DNA of 64,000 nucleotides from Neorhizobium sp. (lineage in GTDB: Bacteria > Pseudomonadota > Alphaproteobacteria > Rhizobiales > Rhizobiaceae), in NCBI GenBank assembly GCA_028283725.1, contig JAPWKC010000004.1, positions 1,612,001 to 1,676,000 of the forward strand, in the 5' to 3' direction. The notes below the pieces were generated by a model. That model ran no database searches. It was given only the letters and a program-made list of their open reading frames with translations, and was not told the DNA's origin. A program made the position numbers and the translations under genes. The stretch's first letter is position 1; every line of letters starts with the position of its first letter. This document shows, one piece after another, positions 56,734 to 64,000 of the stretch.

Positions 56734-57819
56734 TTACTGGCTCAAACCGCCGAACAGCGTCGGCATGTCGAGCGGGCGGAAGCCGTAATGGTTCATCCAG
56801 CGGACGTCGGCATTGAAGAAGTCGCGCAGGTCCGGCATGCCGTATTTCAGCATGGCGATACGGTCGAGACCCATGCCCCAGGCAAAGCCCTGATACTCGT
56901 CCGGATCGAGACCGCCGGAGCGCAGGACATTCGGGTGGACCATGCCGCAGCCCAGAATTTCCATCCAGTCGGTGCCCTCGCCGAATTTGACGATCGGGCC
57001 GGAGCGGTCGCACTGGATGTCGACCTCGAAGGACGGCTCGGTGAACGGGAAGAAGGACGGGCGGAAGCGCATCGTCACCGACGGCACTTCGAAGAAGGTC
57101 TTGCAAAACTCCTCCAGAACCCAGCGCATGTTGCCGACATTCGACTTCCTGTCGATGACGAGGCCCTCGACCTGATGGAACATCGGCGAATGGGTGGCGT
57201 CACTGTCCTGACGGTAGGTCTTGCCCGGAATGACGATGCGGATCGGCGGGTCCTGCGCTTCCATGGTGCGGACCTGGACCGGCGATGTGTGGGTGCGCAG
57301 AACCTTGCGCTCGCCCTTTTCGTCGGCCTGGAAGAAGAACGTGTCGTGCATCTCGCGCGCCGGGTGGCCTTCAGGGAAGTTCAGCGCGGTGAAATTATAA
57401 TAGTCGGTCTCGACATCGGGGCCTTCGGCAATCGAAAAGCCCATGTCGGCGAAGACGGCGGTGATCTCGTCGATGATCTGGCTGATCGGGTGGATACGGC
57501 CACGCTCGGCCGGGGACGAGCGCACCGGCAGCGAGACATCCACCGTCTCGGCCTTCAGGCGCGCATCGATCGCGGCATCCTTCAGAAGCGTCTTGCGCGC
57601 CGTGATCGCATCGGTGATCTCGGTCTTGAGAGCGTTGATCGCCGCACCGCGGGTCTGGCGCTCTTCCGGCGTCATCGTGCCGAGCATCTTCAGGAGTTCG
57701 GAGACCGAGCCCTTCTTGCCGAGTGCCGAAACGCGGACCTGTTCGATGGCCGCTTCGTCTTCCGCGCCTGCGACTTCCGCCAGCAGGGCGGCCTTCAATG
57801 TATCGATTTCCGTCATCAT
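56734..57819 (-). CDS. pheS: Phenylalanyl-tRNA synthetase alpha subunit
   Basis: [51 protein letters not shown]. Confidence 0.97.
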   Translation of the reverse strand: MMTEIDTLKAALLAEVAGAEDEAAIEQVRVSALGKKGSVSELLKMLGTMTPEERQTRGAAINALKTEITDAITARKTLLKDAAIDARLKAETVDVSLPVRSSPAERGRIHPISQIIDEITAVFADMGFSIAEGPDVETDYYNFTALNFPEGHPAREMHDTFFFQADEKGERKVLRTHTSPVQVRTMEAQDPPIRIVIPGKTYRQDSDATHSPMFHQVEGLVIDRKSNVGNMRWVLEEFCKTFFEVPSVTMRFRPSFFPFTEPSFEVDIQCDRSGPIVKFGEGTDWMEILGCGMVHPNVLRSGGLDPDEYQGFAWGMGLDRIAMLKYGMPDLRDFFNADVRWMNHYGFRPLDMPTLFGGLSQ

Positions 57820-58655
57820 CTTCCTGCTTCGGCGTCGCGGCCGTTCAAGGTCGTTTCGAGATAGGCCGTGGCCTCTATGAACTGCCGCAGATCTCTACCC
57901 ATGTGCACCCGCCCGATCAACCTAGCAAGCCATAAAAACCCGCCCAGAAAGCCGGTGAGGCCGGCCAATTGCTTCAACGCGGCGGGTGGCGCGAGATCGG
58001 CCCAGGCGCGGTAGGCACGATCATGCGTGTTGCGGCCGAGCTTTGCCCGGCTTGCCACCTGCAGGAAGAGCAGCCAGATGTCGCGTGCCTGCGCCACCTC
58101 CATCGGCATCACGGCCTCCGGTTCTTCCTCGAAATCCATGAAGCCGATGCGGCCGTCACGGGTGAACATGTCACGCGGAAACGGCCTACCATGGCACAGG
58201 CCCCTGCCGTGCAGCCGACCGAGCTCGGCGCAGCAGAAGACCAGCATGTCGTCATGCAATTTCGGATCGGCGATCCTCGACAGCTGTTTTTGCACCGTCG
58301 GCCCGACATCGGTCAGAACCACGGCGCTGCCGGAGGAATAGACCACATCGGCCGTCGGAACGCCGTGATCGCGAAAGAGCGCCATGCGGCGCAGGTCGCG
58401 ACCGGCGAAATTGCCATCTTTCGGCCGGGGCGAAGGGCGCAGGAACGGCATGCGCAGGAGCGCTGCCAATGCCTGCTGAAGCGCCGCCGTCTTCGGCCGC
58501 CCCTTGGTGTCGTGCCGCTTGATCCAGACGGCGCCAGACGACAGCTCGATCCGTTCCACCCGGTTAGAGCGTTTCACGAGAGCCGCAAGCAGGATTGCCA
58601 CATCATCGGGCGCAAGCGCCGGAATATCACTGATTTCAGTGAGATCGCCCCGCAA
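57816..58655 (-). CDS. Lipopolysaccharide kinase/RIO-like (WaaP/KdkA-type) protein
   Basis: [36 protein letters not shown] catalytic-loop-like motif; overlaps pheS start. Confidence 0.65.
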   Translation of the reverse strand: MRGDLTEISDIPALAPDDVAILLAALVKRSNRVERIELSSGAVWIKRHDTKGRPKTAALQQALAALLRMPFLRPSPRPKDGNFAGRDLRRMALFRDHGVPTADVVYSSGSAVVLTDVGPTVQKQLSRIADPKLHDDMLVFCCAELGRLHGRGLCHGRPFPRDMFTRDGRIGFMDFEEEPEAVMPMEVAQARDIWLLFLQVASRAKLGRNTHDRAYRAWADLAPPAALKQLAGLTGFLGGFLWLARLIGRVHMGRDLRQFIEATAYLETTLNGRDAEAGR

Positions 58656-58727
58656 GCGACGTCTCCTTTCAGTCGATCGAATAGTCTTTGATGGAGATAT
58701 AGCGCCATCACAGCAAAGAGCAAAAAC

Positions 58728-58766
58728 GAAAGAACCCGCGCGGGGCTGGCCAGCGCGGGTTCTTTC
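58728..58766 (-). terminator. Terminator of rplT
   Basis: GAAAGAACCCGCGC...GCGCGGGTTCTTTC perfect 14-bp arms. Confidence 0.8.
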
Positions 58767-58793
58767 AAAGAGATAAGTCTCTTAAGCGCCGAC

Positions 58794-59198
58794 TTACTTG
58801 ACGGTGCTTTCGAACTCGTTCTTCGTGCCGGCGTCCTTGAGGTAGGAAAGCGCCTTCTTGGATGCTTCGACGAGAAGGCCGAAGGCAGCCGGCTCATGGA
58901 TTGCCATGTCGGACAGAACCTTGCGGTCGACTTCGATGCCAGCCTTGTTCAGGCCGTCGATGAAGCGGCCGTAGGTGAGGCCTGTTTCGCGGACGGCAGC
59001 GTTGATACGCTGGATCCACAGAGCGCGGAAGTTGCGCTTCTTGACGCGACGGTCGCGCGTTGCGAACTGACGCGAACGATCGACAGCGGCCTTGGCGGCG
59101 CGAATGGTATTCTTGCGGCGGCCGTAGAAGCCCTTGGCTGCCTTGAGGGTCTTGGTGTGCTTGGCGCGGGATGTTACGCCACGTTTTACGCGTGCCAT
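58794..59198 (-). CDS. rplT: 50S ribosomal protein L20
   Basis: [42 protein letters not shown]. Confidence 0.98.
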   Translation of the reverse strand: MARVKRGVTSRAKHTKTLKAAKGFYGRRKNTIRAAKAAVDRSRQFATRDRRVKKRNFRALWIQRINAAVRETGLTYGRFIDGLNKAGIEVDRKVLSDMAIHEPAAFGLLVEASKKALSYLKDAGTKNEFESTVK

Positions 59199-59237
59199 GT
59201 CATGATCTCCTTAAATGATCCAAAAAGCAGAAAAGTC

Positions 59238-59441
59238 TCAGAGACCGTTCGGCAGGTAGTTCTTGATGACCTTCTTGCCATCCGGCTCAGCGAGGATCAT
59301 CGTACCGCGTGCATCGCGGATGAACTTGTTGGACCGCTTGATCATGCCGTGGCGCTTGCCAGCAGCTGCTGCGACGACCTTGCCGGTCGCCGTGACCTTG
59401 AACCGCTTCTTTGCAGCGGACTTCGTCTTCATCTTGGGCAT
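59238..59441 (-). CDS. rpmI: 50S ribosomal protein L35
   Basis: [33 protein letters not shown]. Confidence 0.97.
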   Translation of the reverse strand: MPKMKTKSAAKKRFKVTATGKVVAAAAGKRHGMIKRSNKFIRDARGTMILAEPDGKKVIKNYLPNGL

Positions 59442-59658
59442 TTTGCTACTCCGTTTTTGTATCGGACCCACAGACGAGGTGGATCCAAGCATTTTGAACG
59501 GCCTCGGCATGCCCTGCCGGACCGTTCGGACGCGCGCTTATACTCGCAGACCGAGAAAAGCGCAATGGGCTAAAGAGAAAGCTGGCGGAATGCGCCCGAA
59601 CGGCGCAAACCCACCGGAAGCCCGTCAGGCACATTCCTGCGGGCGGGTGATGCGGCGC

Positions 59659-60195
59659 TTATTTCGGCGCCAGCACCATCATCATCTGACGTCCCTCGAG
59701 CTTGGGCTCGGCTTCGACCTTGGCAATCTCGAGCGTGTCGTCCTTGACCTGCAGGAGAAGCTTCATGCCGAGTTCCTGGTGGGCCATTTCGCGGCCGCGG
59801 AACTTCAGGGTCACCTTGACCTTGTCGCCTTCTTCAAAGAAGCGGTTCATCGCCTTCATCTTCACCTCATAGTCATGGGTGTCGATGTTCGGGCGCATCT
59901 TGATTTCTTTGACTTCGACGACCTTCTGCTTCTTGCGAGCTTCGGAAGCCTTCTTCTGGTTCGCATATTTCAGCTTGCCGAGGTCGAGGATCTTGCATAC
60001 CGGCGGATCGTTGTTCGGCGAGATTTCGACGAGATCAAGTCCCGCTTCCTCGGCCATCTTCAGAGCCTGATCCGTGGCGACTACGCCAAGATTCTGGCCT
60101 TCGGCATCGATGAGCTGGACCTTGGGAATACGAATTTCCCGGTTGGAGCGCGGCCCTTCCTTAACGGGGGCATCGGCTTTGAATGGTCTGCGAAT
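59659..60195 (-). CDS. infC: Translation initiation factor IF-3 (AUU start)
   Basis: (I/M)[60 protein letters not shown]...; ATT codon at 60195 preceded by TAGGAGAACACGACC. Confidence 0.93.
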   Translation of the reverse strand: MRRPFKADAPVKEGPRSNREIRIPKVQLIDAEGQNLGVVATDQALKMAEEAGLDLVEISPNNDPPVCKILDLGKLKYANQKKASEARKKQKVVEVKEIKMRPNIDTHDYEVKMKAMNRFFEEGDKVKVTLKFRGREMAHQELGMKLLLQVKDDTLEIAKVEAEPKLEGRQMMMVLAPK

Positions 60196-60381
60196 GGTCG
60201 TGTTCTCCTAGACTATTTCGGTGCCCGGCGACGGCTGAGCCGCGCCGGTCCGTAGACGCGCGGGCAATGTCGTGATCGCCGAGAGGATGTCAATAGCATA
60301 ACGGCATAGAAAAATCACCTGCTGTTCCTGCCATCGAATGTGATTTATGGACCCTGAAGCGCGCAGATAACGGAGACTTCC

Positions 60382-61194
60382 ATGACCAACGCAGATCACC
60401 CCCAGGATGCACCTACCGCAAACGCCATCACCGTCGGCGCCGGAGAGGCAGCCCGCACGATCGCCATCAAGGCGCGGCCTGCCCGCGATGGCGGGCCGAA
60501 GGCGGCACTGGTCTGGCTTGGGGGATACCGTTCCGACATGGAAGGCACGAAGGCAATTGCGCTCGATGCGCTCGCTGCCGACCTCAAGGCCGGAGCGATC
60601 CGTTTCGATTATTCCGGACATGGGGTTTCCGGCGGCGCCTTTCAAGACGGCACGATCTCGCGATGGCTCGAAGAGACACTGGCCGTCATCGACGCTCAAA
60701 ATGTCGATGAGGTCATCCTGGTCGGGTCTTCGATGGGCGGATGGATTGCGCTGCGCGCCGTTCAGGAGCTGCGGAAACGGACAAACGGTCCCGTCGTCAA
60801 AGGCATGGTGCTGATCGCGCCGGCACCGGATTTCACCTCCGAACTCATAGAGCCGATGCTTTCGGAGACGGAAAAGACCTCGCTTGCCGAACGCGGCTAT
60901 TTCGAGGAGCCGTCCGACTACAGCCCGGAGCCCTATATCTATACGCGCGCGCTGATGGAGGATGGACGCGCCAACCGGGTGATGACCGGCATCATCGAGA
61001 CCGGCTGCCCGGTGACGATCCTGCAGGGCATGGCCGATCCCGACGTACCCTATGCCCATGCGCTGAAGCTTGTGGAATTTCTTCCCGCCGACGACGTGGT
61101 TCTGACGCTGATCCGCGACGGCGACCACCGGCTTTCGCGGCCGCAGGATCTCGACAAGCTGCGCGACGCCGTGGTTGCATTCTTCCCTTCCTGA
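60382..61194 (+). CDS. Alpha/beta hydrolase
   Basis: IRFDYSGHGVSGG, LVGSSMGGWIALRA, RDGDHRLS. Confidence 0.88.
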   Translation: MTNADHPQDAPTANAITVGAGEAARTIAIKARPARDGGPKAALVWLGGYRSDMEGTKAIALDALAADLKAGAIRFDYSGHGVSGGAFQDGTISRWLEETLAVIDAQNVDEVILVGSSMGGWIALRAVQELRKRTNGPVVKGMVLIAPAPDFTSELIEPMLSETEKTSLAERGYFEEPSDYSPEPYIYTRALMEDGRANRVMTGIIETGCPVTILQGMADPDVPYAHALKLVEFLPADDVVLTLIRDGDHRLSRPQDLDKLRDAVVAFFPS

Positions 61195-61228
61195 TGAAAT
61201 TTCAGGCTGAGACAGAAATGCCGCTCCG

Positions 61229-61311
61229 TTAACCATATTCGCGCATGCCGCGGGTTAACAAATCCTGAACGATTGACTAACGGCCCCCGAACCCTTTTAA
61301 CCTTTTGTTAG
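61229..61311. promoter_or_regulatory. Cluster of CtrA-like half-sites
   Basis: TTAACCAT at 61229, TTAAC at 61255, TTAA-N7-TTAG at 61297-61311. Confidence 0.55.
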
Positions 61312-61330
61312 GAATTTAAGGGACGGGCAG

Positions 61331-61948
61331 ATGATGAGAGCCTTGCTGGCACGGCGTGTAGCCGTGATCCTGTTGAGTTTTCTGGTGCCGGCGAGCGCAG
61401 CCCTGCCGGCATCGCAGCCGGTGGAAGCAGCGATGGTCACGGGCAGCGTGACTTCTCAGCCGATCGGCCATTACGACTTCTGTCAGCGCTTCGTCGACGA
61501 ATGCAACATTCGCAGCAAGCCCGGCCCGGCGCCGGTTCTGACGGCCAAGGGCTGGGAAATCGCCCGCGAGATCAATATCGCCGTCAACGCGCGCTATGTG
61601 CCGAAGACCGACATGGAGATCTACGGCAAGGAAGAATACTGGAACTATCCGACCGTTGCCGCCGACTGCGAGGACTATGCGCTCGAAAAGCAGAAGGAAC
61701 TCGTCGCCGCCGGCTTCGATCATTCCGACCTTCTGATCACCGTCGTGCGCAAGCAGGATGGCGAAGGCCACGCGGTTCTGACGCTGCGCACCTCGGACGG
61801 CGACTTTATCCTCGACAATCTCGACGACCAGATCCAGCCCTGGTACGCCAAGCCCTACACGTTTCTCAAGCGCCAGGCGGCGTTCAACACCGGCAAGTGG
61901 GTGACGATCGAAAACGGCCGCGACCTGCTGGTGGGCGCGCTGCACTGA
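61331..61948 (+). CDS. Transglutaminase-like cysteine peptidase (BTLCP)
   Basis: Signal peptide; YWNYPTVAADCEDYALEKQKELVAAGF; GHAVLTLRTSDGDFILDNLDD. Confidence 0.9.
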   Translation: MMRALLARRVAVILLSFLVPASAALPASQPVEAAMVTGSVTSQPIGHYDFCQRFVDECNIRSKPGPAPVLTAKGWEIAREINIAVNARYVPKTDMEIYGKEEYWNYPTVAADCEDYALEKQKELVAAGFDHSDLLITVVRKQDGEGHAVLTLRTSDGDFILDNLDDQIQPWYAKPYTFLKRQAAFNTGKWVTIENGRDLLVGALH

Positions 61949-62224
61949 GAGTGCGATCCGAGCAGAATGACATAAGGCCCGCGCGGGGTACCGCTGCGGG
62001 CCTTTTCGTTCTGGTAACTGGTCGGCGTGCGGGACAGCGGGCGGCGTTGGTCGCGTTCCGGTTTCGCAAGCCGGCAGGCGCATATGGCCTGACCGAGAGC
62101 CCTCTCCATTTCGCCCGCAGCGCGCGCGAATGATGTCGGGGATGAGGCATCAGGGGGCCGCCTTGCACCGGAGATCTGGCGCTGCGCCCGCCGGCCCTTC
62201 GCTTTGGCTCGGGCGCTCGAGGCT

Positions 62225-62249
62225 CAAAACGCTCCACCGGAGCGTTTTG
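62225..62249. repeat. Palindromic intergenic element
   Basis: CAAAACGCTCC-ACC-GGAGCGTTTTG. Confidence 0.8.
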
Positions 62250-62269
62250 CCGGCTGACGCCGCCTGATC

Positions 62270-63250
62270 TCACCCATTGCCAATCAGGATGCCGGCTGCC
62301 AGCACCAGCGAACCGCCAAACACGACCTGGAAGACTGCCTTCAGGAACGGCGTTTCCATATAGCGGTTCTGGATGAAGGCGATTGCCCAGAGTTCGAAGA
62401 ACACGACCACGGCGGCAACGGCGGTGGCGGTCCAGAAATGCGGGATGAGATAGGGCAGCGCATGGCCGAGACCGCCCAGCGCCGTCATGATGCCCGATGC
62501 CAGGCCGCGCTTGATGGGCGAGCCGCGGCCGGAGATCTTGCCGTCGTCATGCGCTGCCTCTGTGAAGCCCATGGAAATGCCGGCGCCGACTGCCGCCGAC
62601 AGGCCGATCAGGAAAGTGGACCAGGTGTTCTGGGTGGCAAAGGCAGCCGCGAAGATCGGCGCCAGCGTCGAGACCGAACCATCCATCAGGCCGGCAAGGC
62701 CCGGCTGGACATAGGTGAGAATGAACTGGCGGCGGGCGCCTTCATCCTCCTCCGCCTTGGCATCGGCCGAAACATGCTTGCCCTCCAGCATGCGGGCAAT
62801 ATCCTCGTGGCCCTCTTCCGCGAGCGCGAGATCGCCCAGCAGTTTGCGCGTCGAGGCATCGGAGACGCGCTTTGCCGCCTCGCGGTAGAAACGTGCGGCC
62901 TGGCGTTCCATCGCCTCGCCTTCCTCGCGCATCCTGTCGAGCGTGAGTGTCTTGCGCAGCCAATCGGGCTTGCGCTCGTAAAAGCCGCGGACATGCTCGC
63001 GCCGGATCAGCGGAATGCGCTCGCCGAACCGCGCACGGAACATCTCGATGAGCATGTTCTTGTGGGTCTGCTCCACCTCCGCCATGTCGTCGAAGACCTG
63101 TGCCGAGGCCGGTGCGTGCGGCCGTAAAATATCGGCATAGGACATGTAGATGCGCGCATCATCTTCCTCCGAGGCAATGGCAAGCGCGAGGATTTCCTGT
63201 TCGCTCAACGTGTCGAAGGATCGCTTGGAGGTGGAGAAGAGGCGCAGCAT
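62270..63250 (-). CDS. mbfA: Membrane-bound ferritin (MbfA-like; erythrin-VIT1 fusion)
   Basis: Rubrerythrin-like N-terminus (ASEEDDARIYMSYAD, EVEQTHKNMLIEMF) fused to a VIT/CCC1 membrane domain (GLAGLMDGSVSTLAPIFAAAF). Confidence 0.85.
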   Translation of the reverse strand: MLRLFSTSKRSFDTLSEQEILALAIASEEDDARIYMSYADILRPHAPASAQVFDDMAEVEQTHKNMLIEMFRARFGERIPLIRREHVRGFYERKPDWLRKTLTLDRMREEGEAMERQAARFYREAAKRVSDASTRKLLGDLALAEEGHEDIARMLEGKHVSADAKAEEDEGARRQFILTYVQPGLAGLMDGSVSTLAPIFAAAFATQNTWSTFLIGLSAAVGAGISMGFTEAAHDDGKISGRGSPIKRGLASGIMTALGGLGHALPYLIPHFWTATAVAAVVVFFELWAIAFIQNRYMETPFLKAVFQVVFGGSLVLAAGILIGNG

Positions 63251-63264
63251 GACGGAATTCCCTG

Positions 63265-63281
63265 TTTAGAATTATTCTAAT
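63265..63281. promoter_or_regulatory. Irr/ICE-type iron control element
   Basis: TTTAGAATTATTCTAAT 15 bp upstream of the mbfA start. Confidence 0.75.
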
Positions 63282-63494
63282 TATAAACTTGTCTGGAAAA
63301 AGCAAGGGGCTTCCATCGTCGCACCGCATTGGCCGCCCATAACGGCCCCTGCGGTATCGGCATACATGCAGAGACCATACAGCCTGGCGGCGGTCTTGAA
63401 ATTTTCACTTGCCGAGATTGCCGGAAACGGATGGATAAACGGATGGCGGATACCAGATTGCATTCGCCGGACAGAGGCAGCAGGGGACAATCAG

Positions 63495-64000
63495 ATGAAG
63501 CGCAGAGATTTCTTCCGCAAGACGGCAACCAACAGTGCCGGCGCGGTTGCGGCGACCGCCCTTGTTAGCCCGCTGGTCGCCCCGTTGATCCCCCCTTTCG
63601 CCACGCCCGCCCTTGCCCAGTCGAGCCCCAGGATCAGCTGGCGGATGGCATCCTCCTTTACCAAGACGACGGATATCCTGTTTGCCGGCGCAACCGATAT
63701 TGCGACAAGCGTTTCCGAAGCGACGGACGGCAATTTCACTATCGAGACCCTGGCCGCAGGCGAGGTCGTGCCGGGACTGCAGGCGACCGATGCGGTCGCC
63801 AACGGCACCGTCGAGATGGCGCATACATCGAGCTACTATTCCGTCGCCAAGGACCCGACCTTCGCTCTCGCCACCGCCATTCCTTTCGGCCTCAATGCCC
63901 GGATGACCAATGCCTGGCTGACGATCGGCGGCGGCAACGAGCTCTTCAACGAATTCCTCGCACCGTCCAATCTCTATGCGCTGCCGGCCGGCAATACCGG
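63495..64000 (+). CDS. TRAP transporter substrate-binding protein (DctP family), partial, Tat signal
   Basis: MKRRDFFRKTATNSAGAVAATALVSPLVAPLIPP...ISWRMASSFTKTTDILFAGATDIATSVSEATDGNFTIETLAAGEVVPGLQ. Confidence 0.85.
   Translation, partial: MKRRDFFRKTATNSAGAVAATALVSPLVAPLIPPFATPALAQSSPRISWRMASSFTKTTDILFAGATDIATSVSEATDGNFTIETLAAGEVVPGLQATDAVANGTVEMAHTSSYYSVAKDPTFALATAIPFGLNARMTNAWLTIGGGNELFNEFLAPSNLYALPAGNT

Noticed and set aside
54217-57864. 1215-codon plus-strand ORF
   Set aside because: Exactly antisense to pheT and pheS; composition (H/R/G/A/D-rich, no family motif) is typical of shadow ORFs caused by high GC3. No independent evidence of coding.

Overview
This is a high-GC chromosomal window from an alphaproteobacterium, most like Rhizobiaceae (Agrobacterium/Rhizobium-type gene content such as pmtA, an mbfA-type ferritin/VIT fusion, BTLCP transglutaminase and ugp operon). 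It is mostly core and housekeeping genes: coaBC end, otsBA, prfC, dut, cysK, comM, gshB, ugpBAEC, rsmI, dnaN, pmtA, pyrF, uppP, queG, guaA, xseA, pheST, rplT/rpmI/infC. I found no IS element, integrated phage, CRISPR array, rRNA or tRNA gene, and no convincing wholly new multi-gene system. The points most worth a second look are smaller: (1) four PHO-box half-sites at exact 11-bp spacing upstream of ugpB; (2) an Irr/ICE-type palindrome directly upstream of an mbfA-like gene; (3) a cluster of CtrA-like half-sites upstream of a BTLCP gene; (4) a perfect palindrome abutting the start of a LysR gene divergent from an aldo/keto reductase; (5) an apparent 1-nt frameshift in a GT2 glycosyltransferase coupled to gtrA; (6) an in-frame insert of about 54 codons, with hairpin potential, inside an SDR-like protein; (7) a RIME1-like mosaic repeat next to prfC; (8) a stand-alone GTA-type spike-base gene; (9) an AbrB/PIN toxin-antitoxin pair next to guaA; (10) an AUU start for infC that the ORF track misses. 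All family calls come from reading the translations; no database search was run.
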